Source: Paracyclopina nana (taxonomy: Eukaryota > Arthropoda > Copepoda > Cyclopoida > Cyclopettidae). Taken from it: 64,000 bases of DNA. The stretch is from positions 1-64,000 of the forward strand of contig JAGUCH010000005.1 in the NCBI GenBank assembly GCA_019096065.1, read 5' to 3'. Below the pieces are notes generated by a model. That model was not told the origin of the DNA and searched no databases. It worked only from the letters and a program-made list of their open reading frames with translations. Shown here piece by piece: positions 1 through 16,035 of this stretch. The position numbers were made by a program, and so were the translations under genes. Every line of letters begins with the position of its first letter. The stretch's first letter is position 1.

Positions 1-3000
1 TAACTCCAACTCCAACCTAACCTAACCTAACCTAACCAACTAACTCCAACCTAACCTAACCTAATCCCAACCTAACCTAACCCAACCTAACTCTAACCTA
101 ACCTAACCTAACCTAACCTAACTCCAACTCCAACCTAACCTAACCTAAACTTCAATCCTAACCTAACCTAACCTAACCTAACCTAACCTAACCCCAACCT
201 AACCCAATCCCAACCTAACCCAACCTAACCTAACCCCAACCTAACCTAACCTAACCTAACCTAACCTCCAACCTAACCTAACCCAACCTAACCTAACCTA
301 ACCTAACTTCCAACCTTCCAATCCCAACTAACCTAACCTAACCTAACCTAACCTAACCTGTCCAACCTAACCTAACCTAACCTAACCTAACCTAACCTAA
401 CCTAACCTAACCTAACCTAACCTAACCCAACCTAACCCTTAACCTAACCTAACCTAACCTAACCTAACCTAACCTAACCTAACCTAACCTAACCTAACCT
501 AACCTAACCTAACCTAACCTAACCCAACCTAACCTAACCTAACCTAACCTAACCCCAACCTAACCTAACCTAACCTAACCTAACCTAACCTAACCCCAAC
601 CTAACCTCAACCTAACCTAACCTAACCTAACCTAACCTAACCTAACCTAACCTAACCCCAACCTAACCCAACTCAACCTAACCTAACCTAACCTAACCTA
701 ACCTAACCTAACCTCCAATCCCAACCTAACCTAACCTAACCTAACCTAACCTAACCTAACCTAACCTAACCCAACCTTTCCTAACCTAACCCAACCTAAC
801 AACCCAACCTAACCTAACCTAACCTAATCTCCAACCTAACCTAACCTAACCTCCAATCCCAACCTAACCTAACCTAACCTTAACCTAACCTAACCTAACC
901 TAACCTAACCTAACCTAACCCAATCCCAACCCAACCTAAACCTAACCTAACCTAACCTAACCTAACCTAATCCCAACCTAACCCAACCTAACCCAACCCC
1001 AACCTAACAATCCCAACCTAACCCAACCTAACCTAACCTAACCCAACCTAACCTAACCCAACCTAACCTAACCTAACCTAACCTAACCTAACCTAACCCA
1101 ACCTAACTCAACTTCCAACCTAACCTAATCCTAACCTAACCCAACCTAACCTAACCTAACCTAAATCCCAACCTAACCTAACCTAACCTAACCCAACCTA
1201 ACCCAATCCCAACCTAACCCAACCTAACCTAACCTAACCTAATCCTAACCTAACCTCAACCTAACCTAACCTAATCCCAACCTAACCTAACCTAACCCAA
1301 TCCCAACCTAACCTAACCTAACCTAACCTAACCTAACCCAACCTAACCTAACCTAACCTAACCTAACCCAACCTAACCTAACCTAACCTAACCTAACCTA
1401 ACCTAACCTAACCTAACCTAACCTAACTCAACCTAACCTAACCTAACCTTAACCTAACCTAATCCCAACCTAACCTAACCTAACCTAACCTAACCTAACC
1501 TAACCTAACCTAACCTAACCTAACTTAACCTAACCTAACATAACCTAATCTAACCAATCCCAACCTAACCTAACCTAACCCAACCTCCAACCTAATCCCA
1601 ACCTAACCTAACCTAACCTAACCTAATCCCAACCCAACCTAACCTAACCCAACCTAATCCCAACCTAACCTAACCCAACCTAACCCAACCTAACCTAACC
1701 TAACCCAACCCAACCTAATCCCAACCTTAACCTAACCTAACCTAACCTAACCTAACTCCAACCTAACCTAACCTAACCTAACCTAACCTAACCTAACCTA
1801 ACCTAACCTAACCTAACCTAACCTAACCTAACCTAACCCAACCTAATCCTGTCCTAACCTAACCCAACCTAACCTAAACCTAACCTAATCTGTCCTAACC
1901 TAACTCCAACTCCAACCTAACCTAACCCAACCTAACCTAACCTAACCTAACCTGGCAACCCAACTCTAACCTAACCTAACCTAACCTAACCCAACTCTAA
2001 CCTAACCTAACCTAACCTAACCTAACCTAACCTAACCTAACCTAAATCCCCCAACCTAACCTAACCCAACCTAACCTAACCTAACCTAACCTAACCTAAC
2101 CTAACCTAACTCCAACTCCAACCTAACCTAACCTAACCTAACCCAACCCCAACCTAACCTAACCCAACCTAACCTAATCCCAACCTAACCTAACCTAACC
2201 TAACCTAACCTAACCTAATCCCAACCTAACCTAACCTAACCTAACCTAACCTAACCTAACCTAACCTAACCTAACCTAACCTAACCTAACCTAACCCAAC
2301 CTAACCTTAACCTAACCTAACCTAACCTAACCTAACTCCAATCCTAACCTAAATCCCAACCTAACCTAACCTAACCTAACCTAACCCAACCTAACCTAAC
2401 CTAACCTAACCTAACCTAACTTCCAACCTAACCTAACCCAACCTAACCTAACCTAACCCAACCTAACCTAACCTAACCTAACCTAACCTAAATCAACCTA
2501 ACCTAACCTAACCTAACCTAACCTAACCTAACCTAACCTAACCTAACCTAACCTAACCTAACCTAATCCCAACCTAACCTAACCTAATCCCAATCCTAAC
2601 CTAACCTAACCTAACCTAACCTAACCTAACCCAACCCAACCCAACCTAACCTAACCTAACCTAACCCAACCTAACCTAACCTAACCTAACCTAACCTAAC
2701 CCAATCCCAATCCCAACCTAACCTAACCAACCTAACCCAACCCAACCTCCAATCCCACCTAACCTCCAATCCCAATCCTAACCTAACCTAACCTAACCTA
2801 ACCTCCAACCTAACTCCAACCTAACCTAACCTAACCTAACCTAACCTAACCTAACCTAACCTAACCTAACCTAACTTAAGCTAACCTAACCTTAACCTTA
2901 ACCTAACCTAACCTAACCTCCAATCCCAACTCAACCCAACCTTAACCTAACCTAACCTAACCTAACCTAACCTAACCTAACCTAACCTAACCTAACCTAA

Positions 3001-6000
3001 CCTAACTAAACCTAACCTAACCTAATCCCAATCCTAACCTAACCTAACTCAACCCAACCTAACCTAACCTAAATCCCAACCTAACCTAACCTAACCCAAC
3101 CTAACCCAACCTAACCCAACCTAACCTAACCCAACCTAACCTAACCTAACCTAACCTAACCTAACCTAACCTAACCTAACCTAACCTAACCCCAACCTAA
3201 CCTAACCTAACCTAACCTAACCTAACCCAACCTAACCTAACCTAACCCAACCCAAACCTAACCTAACCTAACCTAACCTAACCTCCAACCTCCATCCTAA
3301 CCTAACCTAACCTAACCTAACCTGAACCTAACCTAACTCCAACCTAACCTAACCTAACCCCAACTCTAACCCAACCTAACCTAACCTAACCTAACCTAAC
3401 CCAACCCAACCAACCCCAATCCCAACCTAACCCAACTCTAACCTAACCTAACCTAACCTAACCTAACCCAACCTAACTCTAACCTAACCTAACCTAACCT
3501 AATCCTAACTTAATCCCAATCCTAACCTAACCTAACCTAACCTAACTCTAACCTAACCCAACCTAACCCAATCCTAACCTAACCTAACCTAACCCAACCC
3601 CAACCTAACCTAACCTAACTCCAACCCAACCTAACCTAACCTAACCTAACCTAACCTAACCTAACCTAACCTAACCCAACCTAACCCAACCTAACCTAAT
3701 CCCACCCTAACCTAACCTAACCTAACCTAACCTAACCTAACCTAACCTAACCCAACCTAACCTAACCTAACCTAACCTAACCTAACTTCCAACCTAACCT
3801 AACCTAACCTAACCTAACCTAACCTAATCCTAACCCAACCTAACCTAACCCCAATCCTAACCTAACCTAACCTAACCTAACCTAACCTAACCTAACCCAA
3901 CTCAAACCTAACCTCCAATCCTAACCTAACCTAAACCTAACCTAACCAATCCCAACCTAACCTAACCTAACCTAACCTAACCTAACCTAACCCAACCTCC
4001 AACCTAACCTAACCTAACCTGTCTTCCAATCCCAACTCAACCTAACCCAACCTAACCTAACCTAACCTAACCTAACCTAACCTAACCTAACCTAATTAAC
4101 CTAATCCCAATCCCAACCTAACCTAACCTAACCTAACCTAACCTAACCTAACCTAACCTAACCTAACCCAACCTAACCTAACCTAACCTAACCTAACCTA
4201 ACCTAACCTAACCTAACCTAACCTAACCTAACCTAACTCTAACCTAACCTAACCCCAACCTAATTCTAACCTAACCTAACCCAACCTAACCTAACCTAAC
4301 CTAACCTAACCTAACCTAACCTAACCCAACCTAACCTAATTCCTAACCCAACCTAACCCAACCTAACCCAACCTAACCTAATCCCAACCTAATCCTAACC
4401 TAACCTAACCTAACCTAACCTAATCCCAACCTAACCTAATACCTAACCTAACCTAACCTAACCTAACCTTAACCTAACCTAACCTAACCTAACCTAACCT
4501 AACCTAACCTAACCTAACCTAACCTAACCTAACCTAACCTAACCCAATCCATCCTATCCTAACCTCAACTAACCTAACCTAACCTAATCTAACCTAATCC
4601 CAACCTAACCTAACCTAACCTAACCTAACCTAACCTAACCTAACCTAACCTAACCTAACCTAACCTAACCTAACCTAACCTAACCTAACCTAACTCTAAC
4701 CTAACTCTAACCCTAATCCCAACCTAACCCAACCTAACCTCTAACTCAACCTAATCCCAACCTAATCCCAACCTAACCTCTAACCCAACCTAACCTAACC
4801 TAACCTAACCCCAACCTAACCTAAACTTAACCTAATCCCAATCCTAACCTAACCTAACTCTAACCTAACCCAACCCAACCTAACCTAATCCTAACCTAAC
4901 TTCCAACCTAACCCAACCTAACCTAACCTAATCCCAACCTAACCTAACCTAACTCAACCCAACTCAACCTAACCTAAATCCCAACCCAACCTAACCTAAT
5001 CCCAACCTAACCTAACCTAACCTAACCTAACCTAACCTAACCTAACCTAACCTAACCTAACCTAACCTCCAACCTAATCCCAACCTAACCTAACCCAACC
5101 TAACCTAATCCCAACCTCCAACCCAACCTAACCCAACCTAATCCCAACCCAATCCCAACTCAACCTAAATCCCAACCTAACCCCAACCTAATCCCAACCT
5201 AACCTAACCTAACCTAACCTAACCAAACCTAACCTAACCAATCCCAACCTAACCTAACCTAACCTAACCTAACCTAACTCCAATCCCAATCCCAACTCTA
5301 ACCTAACCTAACCTAATCCTGTAACCCAACCTAACCTAACCCAACTCCAATCCCAACCTAACCTAACCTAACCTAACCTCAGTCCCAACCTAACCTAACC
5401 CAACCCAATCCCAACCTAACCTAACCTAACCTAACCTGAACCTAACCTAACCTAACCTAACCTAACCCAATCCTAACCTAACCCCCCAATCCCAACCTCC
5501 AATCCTAATCCTAACCTAACTAAACCAACCTAACCTAACCTAACCTAACCTAACCTAATCTAACCTAACCTAACCTAACCTAACCTAACCTAACATAACC
5601 CAATCCAAACTCAACCTAACCTAATCCCAACCTAATCCTAACCTAACCTAACCTAACCTAACCTAACCTAACCTAATCCCAACCTAACCTAACCTCCACC
5701 TCTAACCTAACCCAACCCAACCTAACCCAACCCAACTCAATCCCAACTCAACCTAATCCCAACCTAACCCAACCTAACCTAACCCAACCTAACCTAACCC
5801 AACCTAACCTAACCTAACCCAACCTAACCTAACTCAACCTAACCCAACCTAACCTAACCTAACCTAACCCAATCCTAACCTAACCCAACCTAAATCCCAA
5901 CTCTAACCTTAACCCAATCCCAACCTAACCCAACCTGACCCAACCTAACCTCCAACCTAACCTAACCCAATCCCAACCTAACCTAACTCCAACCTAACCT

Positions 6001-9000
6001 AACCTAATCCTGTCCTGGTCCTAACCTAACCCAACCTAACCTAACCTAACTCTAACCTAACCTAATCCCAACCTAACCTAACCTAACCTTAACCCATCCC
6101 AACTTCCACAATCCTAACCTAACCTAACCCAACTCAACCTAACCTAATCCTAACCAACCTAACCCTCTCCAATCCCAACCCTAACCTAACCTAACCTAAC
6201 CTAACCTAACCTAACCTAACCTAACCCCAATCCCAATCCCAACCTACCGAATCCCAAATCCTAACCTAACCTAATCCTAATCCCAACTCCAACCTAACCT
6301 CCAACCTAACCTAATCCCCAACCTAATCCCAACTCTAACCTAACCTAACCTAACCTAACCTAACCTAACCTAACCTAATCCTAACCCAACCTAACCTAAC
6401 CTAACCTAACCCAACCTAACCTAACCTAACCTAACCTAACCCAACCCAACCTAACCCAACCCTAACCTAACCTAACCTAACCTAACCTAACCTAACCTAA
6501 CCAATCCCAACCCAACCTAATCCCAACCTAACCTAACCTAACCTAACTCAACCTAACCTAACTCAACCTAATCCCAACCTAACCTAACTCTAACCTAACC
6601 TAACTCTAACTTAACCTAACCTAACCTAACCTAACCTAACCTAACCTAACCAATCCCAACCTAACCCAACCTAACCTAACCTAACCTAAATCCCAATCCC
6701 AACCTAACCTAACCCAACCCAATCCCAACCTAACCCAACCTAACCTAACCTAACCTAACCTAACCTAACCCTAACCTAACCTAACCTAACCCAATCCCAA
6801 TCCCAACCTAACCTAACCTAACTCTAACCAATCCCAACCTAACCCACCCAATCCCAACCTAACCTAATCCCTAACTTCAACTAACCTAACCTAACCTAAC
6901 CTAACCTAACCTAACCCAACCTAACCTAATCCCAATCCTAACCCAACTTAACCTAACCTAACTCTAACCCAACCTAACCTAACCTTAACCTAACCCAACC
7001 CAATCCCAACCTAACCCAACCTAATCCCAATCCCAACTCTGAACCTAACCCAACCTAACCTAACCTAACCTAACCTAACCCAACCTAACCTAACCTAATC
7101 CCAACCTAACCTAACCTAATCCAACCTAACCTAACCTAACCTAACCTAACCTAACCTAACCTAACCTAACCTAACCTAACCTAACCTAACCTAACCTAAC
7201 CCAACCTAACCCAACCCCAACCTAACCCAACCTAACCCAACCTAACCTAATCTAACCAACCTAACCTAACCTAACCTAACCTAACCTAACCTAACCTAAC
7301 CTAACCTAACCCAACCTAACCTAATCCCAACCTAACCCAACCTAATCCCAACCTAACCTAACCTAACCTAACCCAATCCCAACCTAACCTAACCTAACCC
7401 AACCTAACCTAACCCAACCCAACCTAACCTAACCTAACCCAACCTAACCTAACCTAACCCAACTCTAACTTAACCTAACCTAACCTAACCTAACCCAACC
7501 TAACCTTAACCTAACCTAACCCAACCTAACCTAACCTAACCTAACCTAACCTAACCTAACCTAACCTAACTCTAACCTAACTTAACCTAACTCTAACCTA
7601 ACTTAATCAACTGTAACCTAACCTAACCTAACCTAACCTAACCTAACCTAACCCAATCCCAATCCCAATCCCAACCTAACCTAACCTAACCTAACCTAAC
7701 CCAACCCCAACCTAACCTAACCTAACCCAACCCAACCCAACCCAACCTCAACCTAACCTAACCTAACCTAACCTAACCCAACCTAACCTAACCTAACTCC
7801 AACCTTAACCTAACCTAACCTAACCTAACCTAACCCAACCTAACCTAACCTAACCTAACCCAACCTAACCTAACCTAACCTTACCTTACCTAACCTAACC
7901 TAACTTAACCTAACTTAATCTAATCTAACCTAATCCCCAATCCCAACCTAACCCAACCTAATCCCAATCCTAACTCAACCTAACCTAACCTAATCCCAAC
8001 CTAATCCCAACCTAACCTAACCTAACCTAACCTAACTTCAACCTAACTCTAACCTAACTCAATCCTAACCTAACCTAACTCTAACTTAACCTAACCTAAC
8101 CTAACCTAACCTAACCTAACCCAACCTAACCTAACCTAACCTTAACCTAACCTAACCTAACCTAACCTAACCTAACCTAACCTAACTCTAACCTAACCTA
8201 ACCTAACCTAACCTAATCCTAACCTAACTCTTAACCTAACCTAACCTAACCTAACCTAAACCTAACCTAATCCCAATCCCAACTCTAACCTAACCTAACC
8301 TAACCTAACCTAACCCAACCTAACCTAACCTAACCTAACCCAATCCCAACCTAACCTAACCAAACCTAACCCAACTTAACCAATCCTAACCTAACCTAAC
8401 CTAACCTAACCTAACCTAACCTAACCCAACCTAACCTAACCTAACTCTAATCCCAACTCTAACCTAACCTAACCTAACCTAACTCTAACCTAACCTAACC
8501 TAACCTAACCTAACCTAACCTAACCTAACCTAACCCAACCTAACCCAACCTAACTCTAACCTAACCTAACCCAACCTAACCTAACCTAATCCCAATCCCA
8601 ATCCCAACCTAACCTAATCCCAACTCTAACCTAACCTAACCAACCCCAACCTAACCCCAACCTAACCTAATCCTAACCTAACCTAATCCCAACCTAACCC
8701 CAACCTAACCCTAATCCTAACCTAACCTAACCTAACCTAACCTAACCTAACCTAACCCAACCTAACCTAACCTAACCTTAACCTAACCTAACCTAACCTA
8801 ACTCCAATCCCAATCCCAATCCCACCTAACCTAACCTAACCTAACCTAACCTAACCTAATCCCAACCTAACCTAACCTAACCTAACCTAACCCTAACCTA
8901 ACCTAACCTAACCTAACCTAACCCAATCCCAATCCCAACCTAACCTAACCTAACCTAACCTGTCCTAACCTAACCTAACCTAACCTAACCTAACCTGAAT

Positions 9001-12000
9001 CCTAACCTAACCTAACCTAATCCAATCCCAATCCTAACCTAACCTAATCCTAATCCTGTTCCAATCCTAACCTAACCTAACCTAACCTAACCTAACCCAA
9101 CTCAACCCAACCTTAACCTAACCTAACCTAACCCCAATCCCAATCCCAATCCCAACCTAACCTAACCTAACCTAACCCAACCCAACCTAACCTAACCTAA
9201 CCTAACCTAACTCTTAACCTAACCTAACCTAACTCAACCTAACCTAACCTAACCTAATCCCAACCTAACCTAACCTAACCTAACCTAATCCAACCTAACC
9301 ATCCAACCTAACCTAACCCAATCCTGCAATCCCAATCGTAATCCTTAACTTAACTTAACCTAACCTAACCTAACCTAACCTAATCCCTAACCTAACCTAA
9401 CCCATCCCAACTTTTGGTCCCAACCTAAACCTAACCTAACCTAACCCAATCCCAACCTAACCTAACCTAACCCAACCCAACCTAACTCTAACCTAACCTA
9501 ACCTAACCTAATCCAACCCAATCCAATCTAACCAATCCCAACCTAACTTAACCCAATCTAACCTAACCTAACCTAACCTAACCTAACCTAACCCAACCTA
9601 ACCTAACCTAACCTATACCAACCAGTCCCAACCTAACCTAACCTAACCTCCAACCTTAACCCATCCTAACCTAACCTAACCTAACTCAACTCAACCTAAC
9701 TTTAACCTAACCTAACCTAACCTAATCTAACCTAACCTAACTTAACCAATCCCTAACCTAACCTAACCTAACCTAAACCTAATCTAACCTAACCTAATCC
9801 CAACCCTAACCTAACCTAACTCTAACCTAACCTAACCTAACCTAACCTGTTCCAACCTAACCTAACCTAACCCAACCTAACCTAACCTAACCTAACCTAA
9901 CCTAACCTAACCTAACCCAATCCTAACCTAACCTAACCTAATCCTAACCTAACCTAACCAATCCCAATCCCAACCTAACCTAATCCCAACTCAACCCAAC
10001 CTAACCTAACCTAACCTAACCTAACCTAACCTAACCTAACCCAACCTAACCTAACCTAACCTAACCTAACCTAACCTAACCTAACCCAATCCCAATCTAA
10101 CCAATCCCAACCTAACCTAATCCCAACCTAACCTAACCTAACCTGGCACCCAACCCAACCTAACCTAACCTAACCTAACCTAATCCCAACCTAACCTAAC
10201 CTAACCTAACCTAACCCAACCTAACCTAACTCTAACCTAACCTAACCTAACCTAACTCTAACCTAACCTAACCTAACCTAACCTAACCTAACCTAACCTA
10301 ACCTAACCTAACCTAACCTAACCTAACCTAACCTAACCTAACCTAACCTAACCTAACCTAACCTAACCTAACCTAACTTCAACCTAACCTAACCTAACCC
10401 AACCCAACCTAACCTAACCTAACCTAACCTAACCTAACCTAACCTAACCTAATCCCAACCTAACCCAACTTCAACCTAACCTAACCTAACCTAACCTAAC
10501 CTAACTCTAACCTAACCTAACCTAACCTAACCCAACCTAACCTAACCTAACCCAACCTAACCTAACCTAACCCAACTCAACCTAACCTAACCTAACTCTA
10601 ATCCCAACCCAACCTAATCCTAACCTAATCCCAACATAACCTAACCTAACCTAACCTAACCTAACCTAACCTAACCTAAACCTAACCTAACTTAACATAA
10701 CCTAACCTAACTCTAACCTAACCTAACCTAACTCTAACCTAATCTAATCCAACCTAACCTAACCTAACCTAATCCCAATCCCAACCTAACCTAATCTAAC
10801 CTAACCTAACCTAACCTAACCTAACTCTAATCCTAACCTAACCTAACCTAACCTAACCTAACCTAACCTAACTTCTAACCATAACCTAACTTCAACTCAA
10901 CTCTAACTCCAACCCAAACCCAACCCAACTCTAATCCCAACCTAACCTAACCTAACCCAACCTTAACCTAACCCAACCTAACCCAACCTAACCTAATCCT
11001 AACCTAACCTAACCTAACCTAACCTAACCTAACCTAACCTAACCTAACCCCAACCCAACCTAACCTAACCTAACCTAACCTAACCTAACCCAACCTAATC
11101 CTAACCTAACCTAACCTAACCTAATCCTGCAATCCCAACTCTGCAACCTAACCTAACCTAACCTAACTCTAACCTAATCCTAACCTAACCTAACCTAACC
11201 TAACCTAACCTAACCTAACCTAACCTAACCTAACCTAACCTAACCTAACCTAACCCAACCTAACCTATACCTAACCTAACCTAACTCTAACCTAACCTAA
11301 CCTAACCTAACCTAACCTAACCTAACCTAACCTAACCTAACCCAACCTAACCTAACTCTAACTTCAACCTAACCCAATCCTAACCTAACCTAATCCTAAC
11401 CTGAATCCCAACCTAACCCAACCAACCTAACCTAACCTAACCTAACCTGTAACCTAATCCTAACCTAATCCTAACCTAACCTAACCTAACCTAACCTAAT
11501 CCTAACCTAACCTAACCTAACCTAACCCAACTCTAACCTAACCTCAACCTTAACCTAACCTAATCCTAACCTAACCTAACCTAACCTAACCTAACCTAAC
11601 CTAACCTAACCTAACCTAACCTAATCCTAACCTAAATCCTAACCTAACCTAACCTAACCTAACCTAACCCAACCTAACCTAACCTAACCTAACCTAACCT
11701 AACCTAACCTAACCCAACCTAATCCTAACCCAACCTAACCTAATCCCAACCTAACCTAACCTAACCCAACCCAACTTTAACCTAACCTAACCTAACCTAA
11801 CCTAACTCTTAACCCAACCTAACCTAACCTAATCCTAATCCTAACCTAACCTAACCTAACCTAACCTAACCCAACCTAACCTAAACCTAACCCTAACCTA
11901 ACCCTAATCCCAACCTAACCTAACCTAACCTAACCTAACCTGCAACCTAACCTAACCTAACCTAACCTAACCCAACCTAACCTAACCTAACCTAATCCTA

Positions 12001-15000
12001 ACCCAACCTAACCTTAATCCCCTAACCTAACCTAACCCTAACCTAACCTAACTCCAACCTAACCTAACCTAACCTAACTCTAATCCTAATCCTAACCTAA
12101 CCTAACCCAATCCCAACCCAACCTAACCTAACCTAACCTAACCTAACCTAATCTCATAACCTAACCTAACCTAACCCTAACCTAACCTCCAACCTAACCT
12201 AACCTAACCTGGAACCTAACCTAACCTAACCTAACCCTAACCTAACCTAACCTAATCCTAACCTAACCTCCAACCTAACCTAATCAGTCCCAACCTCTAA
12301 CCTAACCTAACCTAACCTAACTCTAACCTAATCCTAACTCTAACCTAACCTAATCCCTAATCCTAACCTAACCCAACCTAACCTAACCCAACCTAAATTC
12401 CTAACCTAACCTAACCTAATCTCTTAATCCTAACCTAACCTAACCCTTAACTCTCAACCTAACCTAATCCCAATCCTAACCTAACCTAACCTAACCCAAC
12501 CTAACCTAACCTAACGCCTAACCTAACCTAACCTAACCCAACCTAACCTAATCCTAACTCCAATCCTCCAACCTAACCTAACCTAATCCCAACCTAACCT
12601 AACCTAACCGTGCAACCTAACCTGTCCAACTCAACCTAACCTAACCTTTAACCTGAACCCCAACCTAACCTAACCTGCAATCCCAAATCCCAAATCCTAA
12701 CCTAACCTAACCTAATCCTAACCTAACCTAACCTAACCTGCAACCTAACCTAACCTAACCTAACTCCAACCTAACCTAAATCCTAACCTAATCCTAATCC
12801 TAACCTAACCTAACCCTAATCCTAACCTAACCTAACCTAACTCTAACCTAACCTAACCCAATCCTAACCTAACCTAACCTAACCTCCAACCTAACTGCAT
12901 CCTAACCTAACTCATAATCCCAACCCCAACCCAACCTAACCTAACCTAACCTAACCTAACTCCAACCTAACCTAACCCAACCTAACCTAACCCTAACCTA
13001 ATCCCAATCCTAACTTCTAACCTAACCTAACCCAACCTCCAACCTAAATCCTAACCTAACTGCTAACCCAACCTAACCTAACCTAACCTAACTCAATCTA
13101 ACCTAACCTAACCTAACTCTAACCTAACCCCCAACCTAACCTAACTCTAACCTAACCTAACCTAACCTAATCCTAACCTAACCTAACCTAACCCAACCTA
13201 ACTCCAACCCAACCTAACCTAACCTAACCTAACCTAATCCTAACCCCAACCTAACCTAACCTAACCCAGTAACCCCAACCTAACCAATCAACCTAACCTA
13301 ACCTAACTCTAACCTAACCTAACCTAACCCAACCTAACCCAACCTAACCTAACCTAACCTAACCTAACCTAACCTAACCTAATCCTAACCTCAACCTAAC
13401 CTAACCTAACCTAACCTCCAATCCTAACCCCAACCTAACCTAACTCTTAACCTAACCTAACCTAACCTTAATCCTAACCTAACCTAACCTAACCCAATCC
13501 CAACCTAACCCAATCCTAACCTAACCTAACTCTAACCTAACCTAACCTAACCCAATCCTTAACCTAGAACCCAATCCTAACCTAACCTAACCTAATCCCA
13601 ACCTAACCTAACCTTAACCTAACCTAACCTAACCTAACCTAATCCCTAACCTAACCTAACCTAACCTAAATCCCAACCTAACCTAACTCTAACCTAACCT
13701 AACCCAACCCAACCTAACCCAACCTAACCTAACCTAACCTAACCTAACCTAACCTAACCTAACTCTAACCTAACTCCAATCCTAACTCTAACCCTTAACC
13801 TAACCTAATCCCAACCTAACCTAACCTAACCCAACCTCACCTAACCTAACCTGAACCCAATCCCCAACCTAACCTAACCTAACCTAACCTAACCTAACTT
13901 GGTTCTAACCCACACCTAACCTAACCCAACCTAACCTAACCTAACCTAAACCTAACCTTCCAACTCTAACCTAACTCTAACCTAACCTTAACCTAACCTG
14001 TAATCCTAACCCAACCTAACCTAATCCTAACCTAACCCAACTCTAACCCAACCTCCAACCCAACCTAACCTAACCTAACCTAACCTAACCTAACCTAACC
14101 TAACCTAACCTAACCTAACTCAACTCAACCTAACCTAACCTAAACCTAACCCTAACCTAACCTGTTCCAACCTAACCTAATCCTAACCTAACCTAACCTA
14201 ACCTAACCTAACCTAATCTCTAACTCTAACCTAACCTAACCCCAACCTAACTTCTAATCCTAACCTAACTCCAATCCTAATCCCAACCTAACCTAACTCT
14301 AACCTAACTCTAACCTAACCTAACCTAACCTAACCTAATCCTAACCTAACCTCCCAACTCTAACCTAATCCTAACCTAACCTAACCTAACCTAATCGCAA
14401 CCTAACCTAACCTAACCTAACCTAACTTCTAACCCTAACCTAACCTAACCTGAACTCCAACTCTTAACCTAACCTAACCTAACCTAACCTAACCTAACCT
14501 AACCTAACCTAACCTAACCTAACCTAACCTAACCTAACCCAACTCTAATCTCTAACTCTAACCTAACCCAACCTCAACCTAACCTAACCTAACCTAACCT
14601 AAACTTCTAACCTGAACCTAACTCCAACCTAACTCTGTTCCAACCTAACTTCTAACTCTAACCTAACCTAACTCCTAATCCCAACCTAACCTAACCTAAC
14701 TCCAACCTAACCTAACTCCAACCTAACCCAACCTAACCGAACCTAACCTAACCCCAACCTAACCTAACCTAACCTAACCTAACCTAACCTAACCTAACCT
14801 AACCTTAACCTAACCTAGTTCAACCTAACCCAACCTAACTCCAACCTAACCTAACCTAACCTAACCTAACCTAACCTAACCTAACCTAACCTTAACCTAA
14901 CCTAACCTAACCTAACCTAACCCAACCCAACCTAACCTAACCTAACCCAATCCCAACCTAACTCTAACCTAACCTAACCTAACCTAATCCTAACCTAACC

Positions 15001-16035
15001 TAACCTAACCTAACCTAACCCAACCCAACCTAACCTAACCTAACCTAACCTAACCTAACCTAACCTAACCCTGAACCTAATCCTAACCCAATCCTAACCT
15101 AACCTAACTCTTAACCTAATCCTAACCCTTAACTCTAACCTAACCTAACCTAACCTAACCTTAACCTAACCTAACCTAACCTAATCCCAACTCTAACCTA
15201 ACCTAACCTAACCTAATCCTAATCCTAATCCTGTAATCCCAACCTAACCTAACCTAATCCTAACCCAACCTAACCTAACCCAACCTAACCTAATCTCCAA
15301 CCTAACCCCAACCTAACTCTAACCCTAACCTAATCCCTAACCTAACCTAATCCCTAACCCCAACCTAACCTAACCTAACCCTAACCCAACCTAACCTAAC
15401 TCCAACCTAACCCAACCTAACCTAACCTAACCTAACCTAACCTAATCCTAAATCCTAACCTAACTTCTAACCTAACCTAACCTAATCCCTAACTCTAACC
15501 CTAACTCTAAATCCTAACCTAACCTAACCTAACCTAACCTAACCTAACCTAACTCTAACCTAACCTAACCTAACCTAACCTTAATCCCAATCCTAACCTA
15601 ACCTAACCCCAACCTAACCTAACCTAACCCAACCCCAATCCCTAACCTAACCTAACCTAACCTAACCTAACCTAACCTAATCCCAATCCTAATCCTAACC
15701 TAATCCTAACCCAACCTCCAACTCCAACCTAACTCCAATCCTAACTCTAACCTAACCCAACCCAACCTAACCTAACCTAATCCCAACCTAACCTAATCCT
15801 AACCTAACCTAACCTAACCTAACTCCAACCTAACCTAATCCCAACCTAACCTAACCTAACCCAACCTAACCTAACCTAACCTAAACCTAACCTAACCTAA
15901 CCTAACCTAACTCTAACCTAACCTAACCTAACCTAACCTAACCTAACCTAACCTAACCTACAACCCAACACTAACCTAACCTATACTTCTAATCCTAACC
16001 TAACCTATACAACTAATCCTAACCTGCAACCTAAC
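1..16035. repeat. Telomeric (CCTAA)n array, degenerate
   Basis: Almost every base belongs to CCTAA or a close variant (CCCAA, TCCCAA, CTCTAA, CTCCAA, TCCTAA). Read on the minus strand this is TTAGG, the ancestral arthropod telomere repeat, running toward base 1, so base 1 lies at or near a chromosome end. Runs of perfect repeat alternate with variant units throughout, and variants become frequent and include CCTGAA, CCTGCAA and CTTCTAA toward 16 kb. I see no gene or retroelement inside it. The two short inner arrays further in are perfectly regular, so some of this variation may be consensus error rather than biology. Confidence 0.97.

Noticed and set aside
1-16035. CRISPR-like or satellite interpretation of the regular array
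   Set aside because: The unit is 5 bp with no spacers and matches the arthropod telomere repeat.
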